Assembly: GCA_030770425.1 (NCBI GenBank)
Contig: JASJFT010000065.1
Span: 1-64,000, forward strand
Length of the DNA stretch: 64,000 nt
From: Darksidea phi
Lineage: Eukaryota; Ascomycota; Dothideomycetes; Pleosporales; Lentitheciaceae
Direction: 5' to 3'
The notes below the pieces were generated by a model. That model was not told the origin of the DNA, did no database searches, and saw nothing but the letters and a program-made list of their open reading frames with translations. The position numbers were made by a program, and so were the translations under genes. How positions within the stretch are numbered: position 1 is the stretch's first letter; every line of letters starts with the position of its first letter. Positions 11,968-21,924 of this stretch are shown here, piece after piece.

Positions 11968-12396
11968 ATTCGCGGCATTCTTCGCCGTTGGGGTTAGAGC
12001 TGCGGGCTGCAGCTGGCGGTCATGGCCTGCCCAAATCGACGGAGGTGCGAGTGAAGCAGAGCGACGGAGCGGCCCTGGAGTCGCGACGGTGCCTGGCTGG
12101 GCGCAGCAGATCCAGGGCACACGCTAAGCACTAATCGGGAAGGGGCTCCATCCATCGGCCCGTGGGAGTCGACACGCCTCGCATTCACATGTGCCCCAGT
12201 CTGACGCTGTTCACCGCACACATCTGTTACAGACATAATGTATGCACCCCTTGCGCGAGCGTCGCCGCCTACACGAAATCGCTTCTCCAATTCTGCGCCG
12301 CCAGCTACATATGTACTCTATCTGTTACTCGATCTGTGGCTCCTCTCTCTCTCGCGTTACCGACCTCACCAAACCCTCAACTCGGGGCCCGTCACA
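11968..12396. other. Intergenic between GT90 and the MFS gene
   Basis: 429 nt. It should carry the GT90 promoter and the 3' UTR of the MFS gene. Nothing else was recognised. Confidence 0.5.
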
Positions 12397-14255
12397 CTAA
12401 TGCCCCTGCAGCTTCTTGAAGACGCTGTTCCTCGCCGTCAAGCTGCGGCACTTCTTTCCAAAGATCCACATCGGAATCGTCAATAGCAGGATGAAGATGT
12501 GCAGCCCGCCGATTGTCGAAAACACCTCCAGCGGCCCCATGCTGCTGATCCAGCTTGAGATGAAATAGTTCATCCCAAACGAGTAAACGTTGCGAAGGTT
12601 GAGCGCCGCGAACGCTTCTGGCGCCTTGGAGCGATGGCACTCGGTGATGTAGCCGTAGACCCTGGTTATCGTCAGTGCCATGTTCGGTGCGAGGACTACA
12701 GGCGACCTACCCGACGTTGAGGAAGGCCATCGCAAAGTATATTAGCCCGTACAGGAAAACGGGCCCACCCCACGGCGCGCCCTTCTCCAGCGTTGCGCCA
12801 AACCCGAAGAATCCGATCACGCCGAGGATCAGGGTGAGAAAATTGAGCGCCAGTCTGAACTCGGGCTCATAGATCCCCCCATTCTTCCTCGCCAGATACT
12901 TCACCGTCCAGTCGTTCGCCGGCCCCGCGACGACACTGAGCAAGGCGGCCACGAGCGGCGAGATGCTCACCAAGCCGACTGCTGAGACGCTGAAGTTGTA
13001 CGGCGGCGCAGTAAAGAGCTGTGCCAGGACGCCGCCCATCACGACCAGCCAAGACGTCGACATCCCGTATGTTATGAAGCCGTAAAATACCTGCGGGAAC
13101 AACAACATCCCAAACGGCCGCACGATGATCTCCAAAAGATTTTCATCGCTCTCAACGCCGCGTACAAGGCGCATTTCCTCCCACCATGTCCATGGCTTCT
13201 CATCCGCACCAGTATATATCGGCTCGACGCGGACTGAGCGCTCGGTCTGCATAGTCATATCCTTGGGCTCTTCGCCAGCTACATCCGTCGAATTGGTGGT
13301 GGCACCGGTCTTCGCATCCAGGATCTCCTCCGTGTGGTCTGTAGTCCCGAGATCGAGATTGTATGCCGGATCGCGGTGGTACAAGGTCTCTGGGACGAAG
13401 AGGAAGATGAGGACTATGAACACGCCATAAAAGATGGCGCATATGCCGTACGTCCAGTTCCATCCGAGGTTCTGATCAACACATCAGTACAGCTCAATAG
13501 ATCTGGGGCGGAAGGCTACCTGGATGATGTATCCGCTGATACAGCTCCCGCCACCGACCCCCACGCTCAAACACAAGCCCCAGAATGCAAGCCTCAATCC
13601 ACGCTCGTGAACAAAGTAAATATCACCAATCACAGCCTAAGAAGGCACAAGGAGTCAGCAGGTACTTCGGAATATGCCAAAAGTTACACCTGAGGGAGGG
13701 AACACTTGCCGTAGTTAGAATTTCGAACGGACTCATACCAATCGCACCGAAGATCCGACTCGCCAAGAGACTCTTATACGTATGCGCATGATACGCCCAC
13801 ACACTCGAGATGAAGAGCATCAAGTTCCCCAGTATCATAATCGGTCGTCGTCCATACTTGACGCTCAGCCCATTCGTCACGAAACAGCTTATACCAATCG
13901 CGAAAATGGCCCAGCCCAGGCCGCCGTTGAGCGAGTTGTACGACATATTGAACTGTACCGCCATCTCAGCGAACCCGGGCGAGATCATAGGGCCCCATGC
14001 TCCTACGACGGCGGTGTCGATCGAGATGATAAGAAGCAATAGCTCTTTCTTCCATTGTGGCCAATTCAGCGGGTCCCGAGGTGATTCGGAGGGTTGTGGG
14101 ACGAGTACGATATCGGCGTTGCGGCCGGTGCCATGCTTCAATGCTGAAGTATCGCGACCATGGTATTGATGCTGCGCTGCTTCTACAATGTCGGCTAGAA
14201 GGGCGGTGCCGGGGACGTGTTGCAAGTGGTGGTCTTCTAGGACGCCTAGACCCAT
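12397..14255 (-). CDS. MFS transporter, HOL1-like DHA1 family
   Basis: Four exons (14255-13710, 13636-13520, 13471-12711, 12661-12397) give 562 residues. The start at 14255 (MGLGVLEDHHLQHVPGT) matches the usual N-terminus of this family; an upstream in-frame ATG at 14366 adds a Cys/Ser-rich stretch and was not used. SPRDPLNWPQWKK precedes the first membrane helix. The A-loop motif GLSVKYGRRPIM lies between helices 2 and 3, and about 12 hydrophobic segments are visible, with a long hydrophilic loop in the middle (PETLYHRDPAYN onwards). Such proteins are plasma-membrane proton antiporters or uniporters for drugs, polyamines or small cations; the substrate is not predictable. The first intron appears to use a GC donor (GCAAGT at 13709) with a normal AG acceptor. 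It restores the family sequence FEILTTAVIGDIYFVHERG. Confidence 0.88.
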
Positions 14256-15119
14256 CTTGCCAACGCTTCTCGAGGCAAATCCCCAACTACAAATAAGATA
14301 ACAAGAAGAGCAAAAGTAGCTTGATGATCGATCAACAGACTGCGTTTCCAATGATACGGCTTGCATTTATTTATCTCCTCCCCAAGCTCCAAAACCCGCC
14401 CTGGGGCGCCCGCTCGCGGCATTTAGCCAAGCGGAATTGCCGGATATATGCAGTTAGCCCCTCTGACTAAAAGCTTAGGGGCATTATCTCCGATTCGATA
14501 TGACGGGGGTTGCATTGCAAAATCGCGGGGGTGGGGCCAATACGACTCCACTTCGGCGATACCTGGGGTTGATGGGCATAGGCCCCACGTCCGAGGTTGG
14601 TGTGCGTCGCGGAACGCGAGCACGTTGTGAGCGAGGAGGAAAGCCCTTTTAAAAAAAAAATCCAGAGCTATTCTTGTGCTTTATAGGATGTGCGTGCGGA
14701 GACGCTGCGGGTAAGGCTGTGACTGTGAGGGTTGCGATACGCGGGTGAGATGCAGCTGCACTCGACGCATATGCAGGGCGTGAGAAAAAATGATTAGTGT
14801 TGCAGTAAGCGGTATGTTCTCTGAAGTTCCACTGGAGGAACGCGATATATATTGCTCGCTATCCATCCGTGTGTGATAAACTGGAGCTATTACACCGAGT
14901 TCGTGAGACCATGCTAGCTGATTTACATTGCTTTGGTCTGCAGAGCCAGAGAGAAGGGAAGAAATGATCCAATGTGTTGAACCCATGCCATATTAAAGGT
15001 GAATTGCCAACCCAGAAGGGGATTAACGCTCCCGGTTTTGTGAGCCCTCAAATCTCTAGGCCGCTCCCAGCCGGCTCAATCTCCCCTCCTATCAGACAAT
15101 TCCCTGTGTAATGCATGAT
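14256..15119. other. Intergenic between two transporter genes
   Basis: 864 nt with the promoter of the HOL1-like gene and the 3' region of the FucP-like gene. It has a short A run at 14651-14660. No coding sequence was supported. Confidence 0.5.
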
Positions 15120-16793
15120 TCAGCTCTCAGCTTTTGGCTCCACACCCACGGTCTCGCTCTTCTCCTCTACACCGTTCTTAGCAGTTTCCGTGCCCAACAT
15201 ATCCCCATCCCCCGCAGCTCCGTTCTCCTCGTCCGTGTGCGCGTGCGCATGTGCGCCTACTACGCCGATCTCAGTCGTAGAAAACTTATCCGCCACATCC
15301 CTATAACTCGGCACAAAATTGACCGCCAGAGAGTACGTCCAAGCCGCCACAAAGAACGCCAGTGGCACACTCATTGCAATAGCTGTAGGCGCGTGCCCCG
15401 TCGCTAGATCCGGGTTTCCCTGCTGATCACTCGCTACAAACAACAATGGCGGGATCACGGCACCGCCCGCTACACCGCCTACGATGAACCCACTACCTCG
15501 CTTGCTATATTTGCCCAATCCCCTCATTCCCAAGGCGACGATGGTGGGGAAGATTATGGATTCGAAGAAGAGCGTCAGGTAGAGCATGCTCATACCCGTG
15601 TTACCGCGTTGGGTTATGGAGGGTGCGATGAAGACAATGCACATGGTCATGAAGACGAGGAAGACCCAGCGCGGGCGAACATAACCCATGACGAAGGAGC
15701 CGATGAAGCGACCGAGGGCAAAGACGCCCTGAGCACCGGCGAGAAAGCGGGCAGCGTCTGAGGAACTGGTGCCTGCGCGGGTTTCGGTTACGTAGTTGAT
15801 GACTGAATGAGAAGTGAGGTTAGTGTAGTCCTTGGAAGAGAAATGGGTATATTTGAGAAGCGTGGTGAGGGATGACTTACAGGCTCCGGCAATAGCTACC
15901 TGCGCGCCAGTATAACAAAACTGCGCGAATGTGGCGTGGAAGAGGCGATACTGTTTCCTGAAAGGTTTGACGTCGGTCCCTGCGTGCGTCTCCTCAGCTT
16001 GAAAAGCCATATCGGCATCCTATCCGTCATCAGCTCACACCCTTTCTCGACTCTTAATTCAACTTACCGTTATCTCTGGGATCGGTGAGAATGCGAAGAC
16101 AATTGCAAGTAGAAATACGAAAATAGCGATGGCTAAATACGTCCATTGCACGTTCTGCAACGCGCTTTCGTCGACTCCCGTGTTTTTAAAGAACACGTAA
16201 CTCCCCAGCACAGGCGCAACGACAGTTCCAATTCCATTGAACGCCTGCGCAACATTGATTCTGATCTCCGAGTACTTTGGCGGTCCACAGACAGTCAAAT
16301 AAGGGTTTGCCGCCGTCTCCAGGCTACCAAGCCCGTTTCCGATGATGAAGATGGCGGCGCAGAAGCCGCCAAAGGACCGGTGAAGAAGACAGGGCCATGC
16401 GATTAGCGAGCCGACACCGTAGAGAAAGAGACCCCAGATGAAAACCATCTTGTAGCCATAATGACGCAGGATCCAATTTGCATGACCGAGGGATGCGAGC
16501 GGGTAGGCGCCAAAGTAGGCAGCTTGAAGCCCAGAGGAGCGCGAGCGCGTTATGCCGAGGGTTTCTTGAAAGTGTTTGTTTAGTGTATCGATGAGGCCGT
16601 AAGAGAATCCCTCGAGTCAAATCAGCACAGCTAGAACATAGATAGGGATGGAGAGGGAAGAGGCAGTTACCCATAGGAAGAAGAGAATGGTGACGAGACA
16701 GAGTGGGTAGATGGATTCACGTAGCGTGAGTTCGGCGGCTCGTGTACGCTTGTCATCGCTGACTTTCAGCGTAGGCTTCTTGAAGAACCCCAT
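15120..16793 (-). CDS. FucP-like MFS sugar permease (fucose/glucose/galactose:H+ symporter family)
   Basis: Four exons (16793-16671, 16610-16068, 16019-15881, 15802-15120) splice in phase to 495 residues. The start MGFFKKPTLKV is followed by SIYPLCLVTILFFLWGFSYGLIDTLNKHFQ, which contains the family hallmark of helix 1. Further family features are ETAANPYLTVCGPP and RINVAQAFNGIGTVVAPVLGSYVFF. About 12 membrane helices are visible. The C-terminal tail is hydrophilic with a His-Ala repeat (GAHAHAHTDEEN). Members import L-fucose or hexoses with protons across the plasma membrane; the exact sugar is unknown. It lies next to pectin methylesterase on the same strand, which suggests, without proving, use of plant cell-wall sugars. 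The acceptor of the first intron is CTCGAG, weak but the only one that keeps the frame. Confidence 0.88.
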
Positions 16794-17286
16794 TGTTAGC
16801 AAGCCTGATTTTGGTCACAGCGCATAGAAGGATGAGTTATGGTTGTGCGATGAAACTCCCAGGTCAAGATGGATGGGGATGAGCTTTTACCCGCCGTAAG
16901 AATGAGCACTAGGTAGAAAGTGCGGCCGCCATGCTTTAAAGGCCTCACATTTCTTGAGCCGGCAGCAGCAGCCGATGATTATCATCCGCCCATCTTCTCT
17001 GGTTTCGCACTAGATAGGAAGCTGGGGTAGGCAAAACTGGGGTAAAACGGGATCACCGTGCTTGGCAGTGATGTTGTTCCGTGTTAGTTGACACGCTCGG
17101 TGGATTGGCGGCCGAGAAGATCACGTGGAGGAAGAATTGCCTATTGGTCCAAGAGGTTTAAAATGCTACGAAAGCTTTCGATGTAGAATATATACCTGCC
17201 TTTATAAACCTCAAGTCTTGGTGCTCTCACAACCCAACAGCCTCACCGTTGAATATAAACAAAGCAAGTCGAGCCCATTCAAACAC
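16794..17286. other. Intergenic between permease and pectin methylesterase
   Basis: 493 nt holding the permease promoter and the pectin methylesterase 3' region. No gene was seen. Confidence 0.5.
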
Positions 17287-18288
17287 TTATGAGAGATAGC
17301 TCGTATCAACCCACGATGCATACCCACTCCCCAAAACAGTGCTGATGCTGACCGCATTTGACAACTTCTTCCCGAAGCTCGCCCTAGGCCCCTTGGCCCC
17401 ATCTCCAGAGTTGTTATACTCACCATACTCGACCTTGTCAGTCCTCTCGTCCCCCTTGTTCCATATACTCCATCCAGCGGCTTTAATGACGTTGCTCATC
17501 GCCGTATTCTGGAAGACGACACGAGAAAAATTGCGCCATGGACGGCCAAGATAATATGCACCAGCCGCGACGTTATTCCCAGAGGCGGCAACGACCGTGG
17601 ACTTGTTGATGACATAGTAGGAGGGATTAGAGGCGGAGTCACGACCGTTGGCGGTGATGTAGCCCAATGAAGCGGTGAGAACTCCGATTCGTACACCGTC
17701 GAACCAGGCGGTGGCTTGCTGGCCGAAAATGAAATCGGTGGCCCCTTCAATGTAGCATTTTGCGTAGACCTGGGCGCCTTTGTTGGCCAGGATGGTGTCC
17801 TGGTAGCCTTTGAATTGTACGCCATAGTAACCTTGTTTGTCGGCTTGCGCGCTAACGGCGAGGGCCTGCGACCCCTTGCCGCGAGTGTTGACGAGGTTGA
17901 TGTTGTAGACCTTGAGGTTTGGGGTTGCGGCTCGAAGCGTAGCCGTCTCGTCATTGCTTAGACCATCGGACTGGCTCTTATTTTGGGTAATGGTCACTTT
18001 GTTGGCGGAGTAGCTGGATGTGTCGGTTGTGTAGCCGTACAGAGTGAGTTGGCTCTTGAGCGCTTTGATGTACACTTGCTCTTTGTATGTACCCGGATTG
18101 ATGAAAATGCACTGGGGGGATGTTGAGTTGTTAGAGAGGGCATTGACTGCCAACTGAACAGTGGAGTAATTGCCTGAGCCGCCGACTGTGAGACAGCCAG
18201 AAGGCGCAGAGGTCCGGCCTGCGCGCTTTTCGAGCGGTGCAGCCAAACTAGTAGCCAGGAAAGAAACAAGGACAAGCACGAAACGCAT
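17287..18288 (-). CDS. Secreted pectin methylesterase (CE8)
   Basis: Single exon, 333 residues. The start at 18288 (MRFVLVLVSFLATSLA) gives a clean signal peptide followed by APLEKR, a likely Kex2-type processing site; an in-frame ATG 51 nt upstream would spoil the signal and was rejected. The parallel beta-helix catalytic motifs are present: GYQDT with Asp164 as acid/base, GATDFIFG with Asp185 as nucleophile (spacing 21, as in known enzymes), and LGRPW with the substrate-binding Arg. It removes methyl esters from homogalacturonan, making plant pectin open to polygalacturonases and lyases, and acts outside the cell. Several N-glycosylation sequons are visible. A TATATAA box about 75 nt upstream supports active transcription. 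It is the distal gene of a run of five minus-strand genes. Confidence 0.95.
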   Translation of the reverse strand: MRFVLVLVSFLATSLAAPLEKRAGRTSAPSGCLTVGGSGNYSTVQLAVNALSNNSTSPQCIFINPGTYKEQVYIKALKSQLTLYGYTTDTSSYSANKVTITQNKSQSDGLSNDETATLRAATPNLKVYNINLVNTRGKGSQALAVSAQADKQGYYGVQFKGYQDTILANKGAQVYAKCYIEGATDFIFGQQATAWFDGVRIGVLTASLGYITANGRDSASNPSYYVINKSTVVAASGNNVAAGAYYLGRPWRNFSRVVFQNTAMSNVIKAAGWSIWNKGDERTDKVEYGEYNNSGDGAKGPRASFGKKLSNAVSISTVLGSGYASWVDTSYLS

Positions 18289-18362
18289 AGTGATGAAGAA
18301 ACGAATTGAAGAATTGAGAAGAGGGTGAAAGTGGCGCACGATAACTTATTCAATTACCTTCA

Positions 18363-18370
18363 TTATATAT
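18363..18370 (-). promoter_or_regulatory. TATA-like element of the pectin methylesterase gene
   Basis: Reads ATATATAA on the minus strand, 75 nt upstream of the start codon. Confidence 0.5.
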
Positions 18371-19123
18371 ACAGCCTGCAGTCGAGTACCGCCGGACAGA
18401 TCCCTGTACCTATACGGAAGTATTAAGGATTTATCCGCCTTTTGTCTATATTGCACCAGTCAACGTCGAAACGGCGCTCCGAGGCGCTAGAACAATTCAA
18501 AAGATTTTTGAGATAAACATATTCGGGGAAACTCCCTACAACGCGATGCGAAAATGGACAGGGGTAGAAGGAGGGTGGAAGGCAGTTGGTGGAACAGTCG
18601 AGGCCAAGGCTTGTCAGTTGTCGCCGTGTTGATTGAGAGTTGTAGTAGCGCCCGGGCGAATGTACGAAGATTTAATGGAGCAGTGCTTAGAGCGGAATTT
18701 GACCATGTCGTGGTGGCAGTGACGACGATAAGAGGCGAGTGGGTTGGTGTGGTGCAGAAGGCATTTGGAGGGAGGCGTTGGTGGGAGCGGAAAGACTGGT
18801 CCGTGCGGCTTGAGACCCCTTTGATTGATTGCAGTGCATCAGATGCGCATCCCTACTTTAATAACGCATGCAGTCAGTACCGTATTCGAGTTACCAAAGA
18901 CATGCTCATTAGTATGCAGATACTGGTAGAAGGCTTTGCTCAACGGGAGAGATGATTAGAGAAATGCATTAGTTGGATGTTTTTCTGCACAGCTTGGGAG
19001 GGAAACCGAAGCAACGAGTGAGCAAGTTGAGAAATTTGTTCACTATCCAAATAATTTGACTTTGTGCCGGATTATGGCGCTCGGAGAAGCCGACGCGACG
19101 TGCTCATGCCAGGGGCAGATTAC
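18371..19123. other. Intergenic, no gene recognised
   Basis: Beyond the pectin methylesterase promoter region I see no supported coding sequence. An open frame on the plus strand at 18554-18955 has no recognisable features and unusual composition. Confidence 0.4.
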
Positions 19124-19642
19124 TCAAGACCTCCACAAGCTCAGCAGCCGCCGCCCCCCGTTGTACTTATCCAGGTCCTCAGAGCCAAGTGGAACCTGGT
19201 GCTTCATCGAAATGGCGTTGCAGATGCCGGTCAACCGATTGACCCATAGCAGGCCGCCCTCTGCTTGCCGCATCAAGGACTCTAAGTTGTTGCAGTCCTT
19301 TTTAAGTTTGGCTCCGAAGCGTTTATATGCTTCTCACCATACGGCAATGTGATATGTCGTTGACTGGTTGTTTGGTAGCGCTTTCCGCGCGGACAATTTA
19401 GCTTCTTGATGGAGGGCTTCGCTGATGGCATCGCTTGGGCCTTTCGAAATGCCTTCGACGACTTTCAATAGTGCGCGATGATCCGGTCGTAACTTAAAGA
19501 TTTGTTCGGATATTTTGCGCCATTCAAGAATGCCTCCGATGCTGCAGACATAGTGGCGTATGGTTACAGAGGCGGATTGGTGTGACAACAAGACTTGACA
19601 GACTTTGACATATAACGCTTTTCTCTTACGATTGAGTAAATT
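19124..19642 (-). pseudogene. Fragment of an unrecognised fungal protein with an in-frame stop
   Basis: A minus-strand frame runs from 19642 to 19124 with one internal TGA at 19334-19336. It reads like real protein on both sides of the stop: VVEGISKGPSDAISEALHQE before it, and KRFGAKLKKDCNNLESL and QVPLGSEDLDKYNGGRRLL after it. There is no plausible start codon; the frame opens just after a TAG. I do not recognise the family. A GTGAGA sequence overlaps the stop and could be an intron donor, so a split gene is not excluded. A truncated remnant is more likely because the neighbouring PaiB-like gene is clearly decayed. Confidence 0.4.
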
Positions 19643-19842
19643 CTAGATTTGATTGCAGGGCGTGCTGCTAGCCCCATTGGTTAGTTGAAGCCAATGGCAG
19701 TACGCTAGAGGTTTTACGAAGGTCTCCCGAGCTTTTGCATCACGAACGTCTCTTTCGCCGATTCTCGATACAAATCCTTCTCTCACTTCACACCATCATC
19801 GCATTCATCGACTTGCGAAACATTCCACTGATTCTACTCAAA

Positions 19843-20590
19843 ATGTATCTCCGGGCAATCCACGCCGAGCAGAACCCTATCGCACTACAGCAATTCATTC
19901 GGCCCAACCCGTTGGGTATCTTCACTACAACCATCGACTCAAAGTCGTTCCCTTTCCTCCAGTCCAGCCATATTCCATGGGTTCTAGACGTCGATGACAC
20001 ATCTGACGAGGACCGTCTTGGTGTGCTCCGCAGCCACATCGCCCGAGCCAATCCGCAGGCCAAAGCCTTGATCGAGTACCTCACAGCAAACGACACCCAC
20101 ATACTGTCCCGCGATGTTATGATACTCTTCAATGGCCCCACACATCATTACGTCACTCCCAAATTATATCGCGAGACCAAACTAGCAACAGGGAAAGTTG
20201 TTCCTACATAGGACTACTCCGCAGTTCAAGTTTACGGTCGCGCATCAATCTGCCATGATACTAAGTATACAGTCACGAGTACTTTTCTAGATAAACGGAT
20301 CAGAGATCTGTTAACGCAGTCTCGAAGTTTAGATTATGGGGTATAAAGATAACCCGTAGCAGGTAGACGATGTACCTGGCTCATATGTCGAACTGTTAAA
20401 GAAGGCAATTATTGGCGTGTAGGTTGAGATTACGGACATTAGCGGCAAGTTCAAAATAAGTTAATAGATAGATACCGGTGATCAAAAGGGCGTAATAGAG
20501 AGGTTTGATACGTTGGGCAGTAATATTAGAAATAAGATTGCGAACACGGTGAAGGAAAGGAGTAAGGTAAGTAGGGATAAAACATCGTAA
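19843..20590 (+). pseudogene. PaiB-like FMN-binding protein, inactivated with RIP-type stops
   Basis: The frame begins MYLRAIHAEQNPIALQQFI and continues with NPLGIFTTTI, SSHIPWVLD and LFNGPTHHYVTPKLY, the characteristic start and core of the PaiB/FMN-binding negative regulator family. It then hits a TAG at 20209-20211 exactly where the family has Trp (KVVPTW). After a frameshift the homology resumes: VDDVPGSYVELLKKAIIGV, VEITDISGKFKIS and GVIERFDTLG. In-frame stops follow at 20357-20359 (again at an expected Trp), 20420-20422, 20462-20464 (expected Gln) and 20465-20467. Trp TGG to TAG and Gln CAA to TAA are TpG-to-TpA and CpA-to-TpA changes, the pattern left by repeat-induced point mutation. 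A functional protein of about 230 residues would bind flavin; this copy cannot make it. The family identity is from memory of the conserved motifs. Confidence 0.8.
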
Positions 20591-21924
20591 ATTTTATCTT
20601 AAATAGAAGGATTATTCCCTTGTTATCTTTCTCCATTACCTTAAATTCACCTCTAGTACCCGAATATTACAGACACGAACGTGTCGTCATAATGGAGAGA
20701 CGTTCTATTTAGTCAATGCCGAATACGAGATGGGTTTTCGCTGAGCTCAAGGAATTGCGTGCTTTAAGCTTGGTATGGTAATCGCACATTAGATTATGAG
20801 GGGCGAGAATACTGAACAAATAGTCAAGTCTCCCCCTAGACTGTGTGATAAGCAGCACACGACGCAGGGCTATACGTCAAAACACCAGATCCAGCGCTGG
20901 GACACACTTGCAATCTCTCTAGCTTCACAGTTCTATATTTCCTGTAACCTTATGCAATAGCTCGCCCCTTCAAGATGGCAGCGCTCGGTGGATGAGACCT
21001 TATGCCGAGCATGGCGTGCTTCACAGGGCTCTTATGAGAGACACCTTAGCAAGGAAATGCGGGTGTTTAACAAAACACCAACTATAGGTCAATTATTTAA
21101 CCTATGAAGAAAGTTCGTGTTCAATTATCTCATCCTGCCCACCTTTCTCACATTCATCTGTCCTTATCAGTAGCATACTTCCATTCTCAGGTGTGTCCAT
21201 TCATTGCACCACTGGTGGCTCAAACCGTAATTTTGGTTTCCATACCATCGCATTGTGAACCATCGTTACTCTCTTGAATTCATAGTCCGTAAAGAGCACG
21301 TGCTTATCTCATTCCGGATGCTTCCTACGAGGAAATCGACAGAATGATATCCCTTAAATAGAACGCGGAGTGTGGGTAGATTCACGGTTAAGAGCGTGGC
21401 ATGAGTCTCTATCATCGTCAACGAAAATGGAATGTGCTGGCGAGTTCTAGTTCAGTTTAGTTTGAACGTATACAGGTAAGCATTAAAAAGAATACATACG
21501 GTCTGGATCAAAAGACGGATTCCATGGCGTCTTGTTCTCCCACACAAACCACCATATCTTGAATAAAGGCGCGATTACTGTCCCGAAAGGATTTTTCTGT
21601 TAGCATCAATACTGCTAGAAGATATCATGACGTACAAGCTCGCGGTGAAGACCGGGATAACTCCAAGTTTTCACTGGAACTCCAGATGCAATCTCCAAAC
21701 CAATGGAATAGGTATGATAAGAATTGATTCAGTCGATGAGAAAATCTGAACCCGATTGTGCGTATGTTAGCATTTGTGATTTAGATATAGGATGGGAGAG
21801 TCAAATCTAACCGTAGAGAGAAGTGTGTATCGCTACATATACAAATCGTGAATCGTCCTAACATTCAAACCCGGGCATGTACTTCATACCGCTCTGACTC
21901 CAATACCAACGATTACCCTATAAC
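20591..21924. other. Long gene-free, moderately AT-rich stretch
   Basis: About 1.3 kb with stops in every frame and no recognisable protein remnant. Together with the two preceding pseudogenes it forms a decayed segment of roughly 3.5 kb. Confidence 0.5.

Noticed and set aside
16617..16802. Start of the FucP-like permease at 16802
   Set aside because: That codon is TTG; the first ATG at 16793 gives the family-like MGFFKKP start.
4218..18288. Secondary-metabolite gene cluster
   Set aside because: There are transporters and a dehydrogenase nearby, but no polyketide synthase, peptide synthetase, terpene synthase or cluster regulator.
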